Made by a program: the position numbers and the translations under genes. From contig NC_088300.1 of assembly GCF_032854445.1 (NCBI RefSeq), positions 23,663,608-23,727,607 on the forward strand: 64,000 bases of DNA. Reading direction: 5' to 3'. This document shows positions 26,988 to 39,102 of this stretch, piece by piece (positions within the stretch are counted from its first letter, which is position 1; every line of letters begins with the position of its first letter). The notes under the pieces were generated by a model that saw only the letters and a program-made list of their open reading frames with translations, did no database searches and was not told the origin of the DNA. This DNA is from Liolophura sinensis. Taxonomy: Eukaryota; Mollusca; Polyplacophora; Chitonida; Chitonidae.

Positions 26988-29400
26988 ATATCTGCTTTAT
27001 TCATCTTATCAGGAATATTATCACATGAGGAAAATTTCACGGAAAGAAAAGAGGATTTTTGCTTTCGCGGACTCTTCACTTATAGATGATAAGTAGTGTA
27101 ATTCATCGAAAAATTTTCTTAATCCTTGTTTTAGCCCTGTCCCATTGGGTATAACTCATTCAACTGTACCCTAGTTTCTCCGGTTTTTCTCTTCATCCGT
27201 CTGCTACCCGTTTAGCAATGAATTAGATTCGAATGACTAGCAAGATGCAAGAGGCAAGATTTCTTGTTATTAGTCAAAAAACCTCCAAAAATATCGCTGT
27301 AACTGGCGTCTACGAGCGCTCACTGGCCAATCCACCAGAACGTCACGCCTGCAGCAGCTTATCGGCCCATGGCACATGACCTGGTATGCTGGGGACTAAA
27401 TCAGGAGCTGGCAATGGAGGGTGTATTTTCTCCAGGGTATCTTCAAAAACAATAGGCCACGAGTTCCAATCTAGCTCCTGCTTGTTATTCATCCGTGGCT
27501 TTCAACTAGGAGGTTCCTTAATTCCCTATAGGTTACACCATGACCTGTTCGATTGTACTAAAACTGACCCCTTCTAATAACGAAAATATTTTTCATCATG
27601 GTGTTAAATTTAAAAAAAAGAAATTGATAAATTAATCAAAGTATCCAACATCTCTTGCCAGAGGAATCGTTGTCTCTGACATATGACAATTTGGTTACGT
27701 ATTTCAGATCACCTCTACAATAAATAACTTTGGTAGCGGACGGGATTATTCGTTTTCACATTTTTGTCTGTCAAGGCCAGATGTTGCATTCAATATAAAC
27801 GTCTTCGTGGTGACCTGTTCATTTTACCAGTAAAAGGCACATATGAAATGCCCACGTCAGAAAATATAAAAACTCAAACAGCAATGGTACATGATTGTTT
27901 GAGATGTGTGTTCCATTGGCCAAATTCTCTCACGCATACATCACCCGGATAAGATGGATTTATCACAGACTGTAGGAAATATCATAGTTTTGTCGCAATG
28001 CCCTCATCATCGCCAATAACTGGCTTTATATGTCGCTTTGCTGAGTAACAGTTTCAATCTAATTTTAACTAATGCTGGATTATCGAGGTTAAGAGAACCA
28101 ATCCAGTAAATGCATAGACTTTTAATCTTTGTGTTTTAGCAGTGTCACTATATATATATGTAGTCGAGAGATGAGCAGTTTGATATCTCTGACTTTAACA
28201 TAGTCTGTCTTTCATCAACCTGTCAACCGTCTGTCCGCCCGTTCAACATTGAACCGCTTGTAGGTCCTACAAAACCTGTCACCCTTTACTTGACGTGAAC
28301 GGTAGCTATGTAAATCCACCTTAATCTGTAGTCCTTACGAGGTCGTAAGATATGCCTTGTGAAAGAAACAGGAAACACGACGTCGCGTCACTCGTATTTT
28401 GCACTAATACACTGCTAGAAGGCAAAACAGGGTCCGCGTGACGGCAACAGAAATATCTCCACTCTCGGGCTACAGAAATTAGACGCGCCTGATTAGCTAA
28501 AATTGATAACATGGGGGCGCTTTCGATTTTATCAATGTGTGCCATTTTGCTTACTTTAAAGTGCGATATCTCTGTTATTCACTATTACAAATATCAAAAG
28601 GATACTGTTTAAACTTTATGTGTGATCCTTTGCTGATGTATATATCTCTATAAACCTGGTTTAATGTTTCTATTAAAGAGAACAAAACAATTGTTCAACT
28701 GCGGCTTTAAAACAGGACTTTTCCCAGTCAACCATCGAATGGCGGTGGTTTTTCATAGGGCTTTGCTCCATTTCCTTCTCATATAAATGAAACGTAGACA
28801 GCCGAAATAGTTTTCATAACGTTGTGATAAATCCCATTCGATTCAATTTAGTCTCAATCAAATAAATGGACTCGTCAAAATACAGCAATAACAATAACTG
28901 CTGTAATTTTCATAGCATCAATAATTTCAGGATCTTCCTTGGATAGTCATAAACTTTATGCCAGTATATATGTGCTCAGAAGTCATCCTACTCCATATAG
29001 TTTTTTTTTGTTCTTTATGAACTTGTCTACATTTCGTAGCCAGACTGTCCTAATGAACGCTAGAGAAAGTTAGGCTCTTTACAAATGCCCGGCTCTATAA
29101 AAAAAGGAATTGTAACTAATGATGGTGATTAAAAAGATTAAAGAAATACAGCAGATTTAGTCTACAGCGTTATCAGGTTTATGCCTACCAATCCATAAAT
29201 CTATATATTATCTGATTTAGACATTCTGTTTGCATGATGACTCATCAAGTGTTCCTGTCTATGACAGCTGTAGGAAATTTTCAGAAAGAAAACTTCAAGA
29301 TTTTAGTTAATTTTTATAAAAATTTTCAGGGAATTTCCTGAAAAACTTTAACGTTACATCAGAAGCAATGTGAATATAACAGCTGTTGTAAGCATGACAT
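26988..29400. other. Intergenic, no supported gene
   Basis: Unique AT-rich sequence. A 74-codon - strand frame from an ATG at 28545 with a possible GTAAGG donor near its end has no recognised product and no partner exon, so it is not called. Confidence 0.45.
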
Positions 29401-29401
29401 A

Positions 29402-29545
29402 TGTAAGGGTATCAAAATCAGAGAGTAAATAGGATAGGAATCAGCTGGTTTGTTCAACTCTCCTATGAGCAATTGGCTTTACACAAGATCAAACAAAAAA
29501 CACGAGGACGCTTGAATAAGTTCAATTCACCAGCAATGTCTAATA
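29402..29545 (+). repeat. Dispersed repeat D, copy 1
   Basis: TGTAAGGGTATCAAAATCAGAGAGTAAA through CGCTTGAATAAGTTCAATTC is about 75-80 percent alike by eye to 60624-60755. The terminal TGTAAGG suggests a transposon or LTR end. Confidence 0.65.
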
Positions 29546-30079
29546 AATTGCTATTAATATCACTGCATTTTGTTCATTCTAAAAACCTAATTCTGCTTAA
29601 GTCACTGTGCTAAGGGGCATGTAAAGGCTTTTCACGCACTGAACCCGGACGTCTTGCAACACACACTGTGAACGAAAATTTCTGCAAGGTTGTATGTTAG
29701 TCTGCGTAAAGACAATAGTACCCCTTAGTGCAGTGTAACGTTACGCTAGACGTTTCAAACGTGTGTACACCAACTGCTGAGCAAAATTGTTTAATTTTAT
29801 TCATTGCCCTAAACATGGCAAAATGTTACACTGAGATTTCTTGTTTTTGTTATCATTACTTGGTTGCACATTTTTCCCTTCATATCAAAGCAATACTTGC
29901 AATGGAGGTGACAACAAGAAACCAGACTAAAATCTTCCAGATAACTCCGCTGTTAAATCCCCTTGATTTATGCGTAACCCTGGCTTGCAAGATCTAATTT
30001 GAGGAGACTGGGTGGAGAATAATCGTCTGCCTAAAAGCAGAACAGTGGCGTCTGTACTGCGTCTGTCACATATTTGGAA

Positions 30080-30131
30080 ATGGATAAGCCAGCCTTGCTT
30101 TGTTCGACTGCTGAGAATGCCCTGCGCAGAG
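30080..30131 (+). CDS. Possible first coding exon (weak)
   Basis: An ATG in good context (GGAAATGG) begins 17 codons (MDKPALLCSTAENALR) that end at a strong donor, CAGAG|GTAAGT, phase 1. There is no signal peptide. No unique downstream exon could be assigned; the phase-1 exon at 35130 is compatible but 5 kb away. It could be chance. Confidence 0.2.
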
Positions 30132-30654
30132 GTAAGTGTCTGTCTAGTGGAATAAGTCACTCTCCGTATAAAAGGGCTCGAAGCGTAAGGAGTTGGTTGA
30201 CCCCTCTAAGTTCGTGTTGTTAGCCTGCTGTTAAGCCGAGAATAAGCCACGTGTGTGCCATAACACAATTTTTCTGAAACCTCATCAACCCCCACCTTCT
30301 CCATATCCTATCCATTTCAGAATATTTTTCCTTCAAACAAAACTCGCGGATAATTGTATAGGTCAGACTAATACATTTCAAGACCTTTAAGGTTTTGGCA
30401 TATACTTCCCTGAACTCACTAAGTTTTGAAGGCCTGGTCTCGGAGGAATAAGTGGTATTTTAGGAAAAGAACCTGTTGTTATAGATTCAAAAATGTCCCA
30501 GTAACAAATATATATGTACGTTATACTAGTATGAACGGCAGATCTTTACTCTCATTTCATGTTGTCATATTTGGACTGACCTCGTCTGCATCGAGCCAAA
30601 CGTTTATTTTGATCATTATCTTCGAATAAACAAACAATCTTTACATGATTTGCT

Positions 30655-30692
30655 TTATTAATTGATTGCTTGATTGTGTGCTTAATTACTTA

Positions 30693-30724
<32 letters not shown>

Positions 30725-30758
30725 ATTGATTGATTGATTGATCAATCGATCGATCGAT

Positions 30759-30829
<71 letters not shown>
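30655..30829. repeat. Compound (GCTT)n-(GATT)n-(GATC)n microsatellite
   Basis: GCTT units, then GATTGATT, a short GATCGATC block and again a long GATT run. A clean 4-bp compound repeat that is probably polymorphic. Confidence 0.95.
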
Positions 30830-33800
30830 CGACCTCAAAGAGGACGGACAGACTGGCGGATTGATTTATGGATTGATTACCGCCGTATTCAAACCTTTTT
30901 CACTTTAATATACGATGGGGGTCGGTTTTGTGGGTGGAGGAAATTGCAGTGCTCATGGTAAACCGCAGGCCATGCTTCAGTGAAACAGGGTAACAGGGAA
31001 ATACAATTACTGTGGATATCAAGCTCAAAACCATCATCATATTAGGAAATGAGCCTTTGTTTATATCTGCTACCTTTTTAGTTACAGTTTCAGTATGGTC
31101 AATCACTATCTCAAAAGGCTACGGAAACTGACTTTTATTGCTTTTTTTGGCACAAACAGTCCCTCAGCTATAGAAAATAATTTGTCAAGAACTTTGAAGC
31201 TCTTTTTGCTTTTGCCGCATATCACAAATATGTTTGATTTCTTTCACTACTGATTGTTCAATTGTGGTACTGCAACGCCTTACATATATACAAACAACGA
31301 AGACTGGGCAATATGATACTCAGTTTCTGGTCTAAATGTAATTATATCAGTATCAGCATGCTTTTTGTATGAATAATATCGTATTGTGACAAAAACAAAA
31401 TAATTTTGTTACGTACAAGTTGAAAAAAAGGTTTCTTGGAAAATGAGGTCAATAGTTGCACTTCTGTTTCCGGCAGCAAATAAGAAACGTGCAACCTCGG
31501 TTAACTAGTGCCTTAAGTGATATTCCTGTATGATGTGTTATCACGTTTTCCTCAAGCAATGGGAACAGGAAAATTTTGGCAGATCGGTTGCAAAAAGTTC
31601 ACAAAAAAGTGATAGATGGTAGGAACAGAGGCACTGCGAGGGTTTTCGTGCTAATTTTCCTGCTGCGGGCGAGCTTTTTACAAGGATTTGTTTTTGTATT
31701 ACCGGTACACAATAGAGGCTAATGGCGTTGTCATTTGGGAAAAACTGGAATTACGTTGAGTTGGTGCAAACGTTTATTTATTCTAAATGCCGTCAACATC
31801 AGCTGATCGGTTGGCCGATTGATTGATTGGTGTTTAACGCCGCACTCTTTGCACTTATATAATGGTATATAAACCACAGCTCTTCGCTAGGTGTCGAATC
31901 TCGTGACTCAAAGCCCCAACCGAAGTAACGAAATTGCTGGACTCGAAAATAGGACCTCATTGGCCAGGCTCTGATAGTCTCTGCTAGCCTGCCCTTTAGC
32001 CATATATCAAGACAAATATGCTTGGTGAAAATATAGTTGAAATATCGTTGATAAAGCACACGTGAGGGACCTCTTTGGTGTTCAGGTGGTTTGAGCGTAC
32101 TCCTAAAAGACGGGAGATCCGGGATCAAATCATGTTTGGGTCATACACCATTAGAAGAATGTGTTTCTGCGACCAAGATATCTTTTGTCGACAGGTATGT
32201 GACGAAAGAAATAACCCTCGGAAAAAACTCAGAGTGTACATGTATATGATAAGCGACCAGAATCATCAGGATAAAGAATACTTACTCTAAGGAATAAAAA
32301 AAAAGGTCAGCGGAGAAAATATTTGGTTAAGCCCCCAGAACTTCTGGTCGTTGATTATGGTCAACTCGTAGATATTTAGTGTTTTGCATACCAGTGTGTC
32401 TAAATTTTGGTTCATTTTCTGAGTACATCAAAGACGGAGTATATCAAAGACTTTTGAAATGGTACTTGTTGCTGCCTAGCTTGTGGCTCAGAACTGATAG
32501 GTTAGAGCAAGAAAACAGGACTGGTTGGCCCGGTGTCAGTATAATGTGACTGGGTGGGATGTCATGTTTGGTGTCTTCGGCATGATACTCCAACAGCGGC
32601 AGTACTTTCGTCGGTATGAACTCTCCCTGCCACAAGAAGACACCTTATTGTAACACCGATGTATCTCGTTGCATATACTTTTGAACCAGTTCCAACATTT
32701 TTTAAAGCAGATCACAAGTGGTTGACAAGTGATATCGATATATAACATTTAGAGGTGTTGTTCTCATTTGCCAGACCTTTACATACCAATATATAACATT
32801 TTGAGGTGTTATTCTCATTTGTCAGACCTTTATGCAGCTTTTTGCACCAGCAATCGCAATATACTGTGAATCACTCAACTAATTAATTGATTAGTTATAA
32901 AAACGATGAAAAAAGCACTGAACAGTGACTTGGCCTGTGCAATGATCATTATACACATATCAAGCTGATTAATCTGCCAAAGTCACTTGTAGAATAATGT
33001 CCATCAATTATTTAACTGCTGCATCACTGCTAAATTTGTCACCATTCACACGTATAGCTTGTTTTGAAGGATACTGCCGACATAAAGTTATCGTATGCAT
33101 TTGTGGACTTACAGGCACAGACCTGTAAGTCATTTCATGGAAATGAATATGATTTCAGGCCCCTCGAATGTTCCATATTAGTGAGACGTATCGTTTTGCG
33201 TTACGATGAATGCTATTCATATATGACATTTTCACCAAATGTGGTTATGTTACTGATTGAAAAGGATAGAAGTACATGGAGTGTAAGCGTGAATTTCGTC
33301 GCTGGCAAAACCTTTTAAGAAATGGTTTTGCCACTAGTCAGGAAAATTGGGTCAGCTGCTGTCAAATCTCGTTATAGATCTTAATACAAGCAGGCTATTT
33401 TCATCTGATAAACTGGGTATTGACCTTGCACAGCTTTCACTGCGAAGTTCGTACCAACCGAGATCAACAACATCTAGTCGAGTATCAATTATCCCGGAAC
33501 TGGTTTATTTTAAAAAGCACATATGAATCAATGCATGGTTTGCTACATTTTCCTGGCTTTGTCTCCGCTGATCATACATGGTATTTCCCTCTTGCAAGAG
33601 CTTTTACAATTGCCAATGGATAGTCCTACATCCGGGGCACCGTTTACTGTCTATATTGGCTGCCGTTTATTCTTGACATGCACCTGTGTGTTTGTTTAGC
33701 AACACGTCGTCATGATCACCAAGCAGCGATAGACTTCAATATATAAAACAAAATTTGCTTCCAACTTTAAATGTAGCTTCGTGATCCTGTGGAAGGTATT

Positions 33801-34208
33801 GCATATTACATGTGAACGCTTTGCACTATATATGTCAACCTATGAATTTAATTACAAAATGCAAAAAGTAGGCCCTTTCCCAGTCACAATATCTGAAATC
33901 TCGTGTCCAGTACCACCTACACCTGTCGGCCTTATAAGTATGTATCTTATAATTGCGTGACAGTTTTACACAACACGGACCACGAATAACTGGACAAAAT
34001 GCGAATCAGCTGTCATTACACATGTATTTGATTCTTATCATGGAACCTGATTGGAAATTGATTGACTTAGTCATTAAAGAACAATTGAAACCTAGTGCTA
34101 CCTGTGTTATTACACGTGGTTATACATTCGCGTAACACATATATAACCTACAAATATGTGTACTGGCTTTCAGAATATATTGTATACTAACATTTCTTAT
34201 ACTAACAG
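30830..34208. other. Repeat remnants, no supported gene
   Basis: 30860-31000 and 31818-32128 hold reversed, decayed tRNA-SINE-like pieces (GTGTTTAACGCCGCACTC). 32430-32640 holds a SINE fragment with the block CTGATAGGTTAGAGCAAGAA and GTCAGTATAATGTGACTGGG, shared in reverse with 48440-48720. 32740-32835 is a tandem duplication of about 52 bp (ATATATAACATTT.GAGGTGTT). GACTTACAGG/CCTGTAAGTC at 33106-33131 is a perfect short palindrome. Confidence 0.5.
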
Positions 34209-35299
34209 GCATTCGGAATCTCGGTGCGTGGAAGTCGTTATAAGTTGTAAAATGGATACTGGAGAATGTACATATCTGACCCGAACATTTAGTCCTGTTA
34301 AGCGGTTTCATTTACAGCAAATCTCCCCAAGCCCTCCTTCACCGCGACCACTTCGATGACATTTCTGTCTTTAAGTAAAGCTTTATCAACTTATTCATTT
34401 GATGCAGACACGTTCACTTAACATCACTTTCTCACGCTATCTACAGCGCTCTGCTGACAAAATAAACTTCCCGTGCGATAAGACCGGCATTTTGGTAGAT
34501 ACTCTTGCCGTCTGTTTTGGCCTGGAAGTTTACATCCCTTATAATTTTACAAATAGTGGGCACAATAGCTTTATTATTATTGGGTAATAACTTACCAGTT
34601 TACAAAAATATTTTCTTTTCGCATAACATTGTCCTTATTTCTTAATCTTGTTGATGTGCCCTAACCTCGTCGCATTACTATGATATTGTCTATGATACAG
34701 ATCCAGTTCATACCAGCTTTAGTCGCAAGTACATGCAGAGGTGACTTCAGTAAAATTGGGATATCTTGTATTTACATAAAGTGTAGCACTCCAAAAAAGT
34801 CTGTTAATTTTAACAGAAAGTCTGCTGTCTGAGTGATGCTGTTATTGTGATATAATGCTATGTTATATTCAGCGTAATTCCCTATTTGTCTAATAGACTC
34901 CTCATGTTGAATTAACATAATATTTGGAACTGTATTGAACAGAGTAATCTGCTTTAATAACTAAATACATTCTAGCATCACTCAGACAACAGGCTTTCTG
35001 TTAAATTTAACAGACTATTTTTTAGAGATTATTGCAGAGTTAAACATTTGTATCTTCACATAGTGCTTGAACCGTGTGTATAATATATTCGTGTCAAAGA
35101 TGAGTGCGGTTGTTTACTGTTCATTTCAGTATCAGCAATAGGAATTTGTAGTAAAACTGGCTATGAAGTATTCATGTGTTTACAAGAAAACAATGGTCAG
35201 TCCGGTCTGGACAAGAGCTACTACTGCGATAAATCAATAGCACACCCGCTGCTTGAACCTAAATGCGCTTTCCCTACATGGCTTAACATTCTGGAATGA
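34209..35299 (+). CDS. Cluster of candidate exons for a Cys-rich protein
   Basis: Segments with strong acceptors and open frames: A, after TTCTTATACTAACAG, 34209-34296 (donor GTTAAG, phase 0; otherwise open to TGA at 34359), peptide with CVEVVISCKMDTGEC; B, after CTCACGCTATCTACAG, 34447-34583 (donor GTAATA), peptide NFPCDKTGILVDTLAVCF; M, 34701-34740, ending CAGAG|GTGACT, phase 1; C, after TTACTGTTCATTTCAG, 35130-35299, 55 codons to TGA with GICSKTGYEVFMC and DKSYYCDKS. A to B and M to C match in phase; B to M does not with the obvious donor. Even Cys spacing suggests a secreted or extracellular domain; CDKTG and CSKTG may be repeats of one motif. No family recognised, and no signal peptide found. 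Confidence 0.35.
34793..35022. mobile_element. MITE family T, copy 1
   Basis: About 48-bp inverted ends: AAAAAAGTCTGTTAATTTTA and, from the right end inward, AAAAAATAGTCTGTTAAATT, each running on to the ...GAGTGATGCT boundary. A second copy is at 52741-53025. It lies in the interval between candidate exons M and C. Confidence 0.85.
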
Positions 35300-35533
35300 G
35301 ACCAATGAGATGCCGGATTTGAATTCATCACTCATTGTTAAAGGCTCAGCTGTGTTCAGAAGAGATGAGATGGGCTGTTCCCTGTCAAGGACACTTAACC
35401 CATAAACTTCACTGCCTGATACATGCCTCCCTCCTTTACAATAATCGCCAGCCTCATCTTCACACTGCCGCGTCTGAGCCCTTTGTTAAGCCTAAAAAAC
35501 TGAATGCTAAGTCATTGAAACGGAACTCGGTAG

Positions 35534-35535
<2 letters not shown>

Positions 35536-35566
<31 letters not shown>
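35536..35566. repeat. (CA)n microsatellite
   Basis: About 15 AC units. A Thr-His frame through it is an artefact. Confidence 0.95.
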
Positions 35567-35568
<2 letters not shown>

Positions 35569-35639
35569 ACATCAAGATTGGGTCAGACTAGACATTTCAG
35601 TAGCATTTTGGGTCTGTTGGGTATCCATCTGTTTAGTTA

Positions 35640-36040
35640 AGGACGTTTGAATTATACCAGCGTCGTCTGTTTCACGGATGGAATGAACCTAAGTTCTGGA
35701 AGTTAACAACCGGCCTTTGTGAATACGAAACATACGAACTTTCTCTCGTATAACTCACAAATACTCACCAGCAGAGCAAGATTAATGGGTACTCCAACGA
35801 AACTGGTTTGCGGTACCACTGTTTTGACCTGAACTATTAAGTACTTAATTATACAGTATTTACCAAATTTATCATCCACTGTTTATCTAGACAAACTTAG
35901 GACTTAGTCGCACTTAATAATTTGTTGTGTGCTTACATACAGTACCCGAAGACAGCAAATGTGGTAATTCATTGCATTCCAAGATTTGAAGGATATTTAC
36001 CAAGATTAATTGAGAGAAATGATCCAATCAAGTAGCTTAT
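35640..36040. other. No supported feature
   Basis: Unique AT-rich sequence between the CA repeat and the 60-bp minisatellite. Nothing recognised. Confidence 0.5.
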
Positions 36041-36690
36041 TAACCACTGAACACTTACTGGACACTGACGTAGGGGGACCAAAGCTGTGACCCCTAATTA
36101 CCATTAAACATTTGTTGAAAATTGGCTCTTACCTAAAGTTATTAGATCTAATTACCATTAAGCCTTTTCTGGGCGCTACCAATGGCGAACCCAAGTTATG
36201 ACACTTAGTTACCATTAAACCTTTTCTGGGCACTAACAGTACATAGAGAAGCCCAAGTTGTGAGACCCAATTACCATTAAACCTTTTCTAGGCACTAACA
36301 GTACATAGGGAACCTCAAGTTATTAGATCTAATTACCATTAAACCTTTTCCGGGCACTAACAGTACACAGAGGAACCCAAGTTAAGAGACCCAATTACCA
36401 TTAAGCCTTTTCTGGGCGCTAACATTACATAGAGGAACTCGGGCTATGAAACCGAATTAACACTAAGTCTTTTCCGGGCACTAACAGTACATAGAAGAAC
36501 CCAAGTTATGATACATATTTACCATTAAGCCTTTTCCGGGCACTAGCAGTACATAGAGGAATCCAGGCTATGGAAGCTAATTAATACTAAGCCTTTTCTA
36601 GGCACTAACAGTACATAGAGGAACTCAAGTTACGAGACCTAATTACCACTAAACATTTAGTAAACTCTTACAATACCTAGAAGAACCGAA
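36041..36690. repeat. Minisatellite, about 54-62-bp unit, about 10-11 copies
   Basis: Each unit contains ATTACCATTAA(A/G)CCTTTT, GGGCACTAACAGTACATAGA and GGAACCCAAGTTATGAGACC. Unit length and sequence vary, so the array is old and partly decayed. Confidence 0.92.
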
Positions 36691-37015
36691 AAGAGGAGAA
36701 TCATTTTCCTTTTAGCATTTTTTTCTCTGCGAGTCTACAAAAACGTGATATATATATTTGCTTTAAAATCTGAAAATAAATCTTGTTATGCTAAGTTGTA
36801 AAACCAAGCCATGTAGTGCAGTACGAGGCACGCAGCTTATTCTACGGAGATGTAAAACCACGAATCATCCTTCAGTAGAATCAGGTAGTTTATTCTGATG
36901 AGGTTGTACAACCCTGTCGAGCCGTTCAGTATAAAGATCGCAAATGATTGTACACAAAAGCAAGATTATTTGTATATATTCATTTCTTTTCTACAGCAGT
37001 TTATGTTTTAATAAT

Positions 37016-37034
37016 ATATCTATATCTATATATA

Positions 37035-37109
<75 letters not shown>

Positions 37110-37155
37110 TATGTATAGATATATAACCTCATCAAATTAATATATATATAATTTT
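37016..37155. repeat. (AT)n microsatellite, interrupted
   Basis: A TA-rich tract with ATTAT interruptions at about 37040 and 37081-37108. Confidence 0.95.
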
Positions 37156-38129
37156 GTTCAAAGTCAGTTATAATTCATTGGTAGCTGTTTATCTTATAAG
37201 CACACACGGTAACCGGTATATTCCAGTGAGCCGCGGTGTTTCGTGATGTCAACATCTTTGTTGTACCAATGAACTGCAGATACATTAAAAAAACAATTAT
37301 ACACATTGACCCTAGCCTACTAAAATGCAATGCCATATTGTATAAATCTGAAACTACTGGCATCCGATCACGGTTTGATGAAGTTTTGAAGGACAGTGCA
37401 TTTCATTCATCTTTTATTACGATAAATCAGAGCGGTAACCGCGCAGGTATTGGCGAAGTTAATAAAGTCATACTTAAATGTCAGACGCTGTCAGCGTAAA
37501 AATATTCTACAAGATAAGTGATTTATGGGAAACCGGTATAAAATAAACTTGGCCATGCTCTATAAGGATGTGCCAGACAGTCAATTTTCCCGCGGCATGG
37601 GTTTAAATGAACAAAATATTCGAGAACATTTTTTTTGTAAATGGGTATTCATACAATGTTATTCCGTAACCTGGGCTCAAGGAAGCGCAAGCATTCTGTT
37701 CGTGAAGGAGATGAGGCGATAAGGCGAGCATTTTCCAATATAGCCGATGAGTCAAATCGCCTTAATGATAATGTTTGCCAATGTTTACTCTATTTTTAAA
37801 TAGTCTTAAATATGTGTTTGTAATGAACTGTGAACTTTGGAACCGTTTCACATGATATGGCCATTTGGAAATGCCCAAATGTTCAAATCAGTTTTATGCA
37901 GTTTGGGACCCATCCAAGCAATGAACGAAGTTGTACACCACAACATAATTATCATAGGACTTGTATATTAACACTCCTAACCTTTGTGCCAAACATGTTT
38001 TAGGAGTACGACTTCCTCCATGGTTAACACAATAATGGCTTTTGGATTTGGAACGTCTCTGTTTTGCCTTACTCTCTCTTTTTATTTGTCGAATGAGATC
38101 CACAGATGCTAGTGAGTGATAACTTGTGA

Positions 38130-38263
38130 TGGTCTAGGTCTGCCAGCACCCTACGGATGATCGTGGTTTTCCCCGGTTTCTTCCAAACATAATCCTGGCC
38201 GCCGTCGTATAAGTGAAATAATCTCGAGTACGTCGTAAAACACCAGTTAAATAAATAAAGAGT
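38130..38263 (+). repeat. SINE-A copy, 5'-truncated
   Basis: From GGTCTGCCAGCACCCTACGG to CACCAGTTAAATAAATAAA; the ends are approximate. Confidence 0.8.
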
Positions 38264-38695
38264 AATTTGATTCCTGTTGTTAACTCAAATAAGTGACTAA
38301 TTTATGCGTATAACTAACAATAAAAAGTAATCAAACTAATGGTCATTCTGTCGGTCAGTTGGTTGATGGCTAAGTCAAACACTCATTATTCTATATTTTA
38401 ATATAAAACTCAGCCTTAAGAAACCCTAATCTTGTCAGCAGGAGTTGATCAACCGGTGTGTTGATTGAGGCTGTGAGTGTCGGAAATCAATGCCTCTGGC
38501 TCTGTCAATATCTCGCTTGTAAATTGTCCTACCTATTGGGAATCATAACTTGGTTTCCATCATTTCAAATTTGAGAAGTTTAACAGATTCAAATATACAG
38601 TTCATCGATTTACTAATTAAAATACACGACATTGTTGGTGCTTTGGCTCATCAAGGTAAAGGTAAGGTACGCTAAAGATTTACAGTCTTTTTCAG

Positions 38696-38910
38696 GCTGG
38701 TTGACTGTGCTGTGGGCAATGCTCTATATTCGGCCTGATAACAGTAATATGGGCCCTCGTGTGCGTGTCATTTATCCACATCAGTCCCGAGGCTGTCCGG
38801 AAGGAGGAACACAAATTGTCCAAGAGCAAGACGGTGCATTAATGTACAGTGGCACATATGCTTGTCACAGTTTATGCAGCGGGATACAACATAAATATAA
38901 ACATGCATGA
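38696..38910 (+). CDS. Possible terminal exon, unknown protein (weak)
   Basis: An acceptor (TTACAGTCTTTTTCAG) is followed by 70 open codons to TGA, including PRVRVIYPHQSRGCPEGGTQ and YACHSLCSGI. Composition is plausible for an extracellular Cys-containing segment, but no homologous family or upstream exon is evident. Confidence 0.2.
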
Positions 38911-39102
38911 ATATTACCATAGTCATCTTAATGTCAAACAAATACCTTTTTAAGATATACTCTAAACTATACATTAATAACAAAAAAAACGTAAATTTCA
39001 ATTGGACTGGAGAAGATCATCGTCAACCCAAGGCCCCGTGGCAGTTTTGAGCTGAACCTTATAGTCTCTTCGAAGTGTCAGAAAGACAAGCATTTGGTAG
39101 GC

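Noticed and set aside
28321-28545. 74-codon - strand frame from ATG with a possible GTAAGG donor
   Set aside because: No domain, no partner exon, and the frame length is expected by chance in 64 kb.
36041-36690. CRISPR-like array
   Set aside because: Units are contiguous and variable in length, without spacer/repeat alternation; a minisatellite in a eukaryotic genome.
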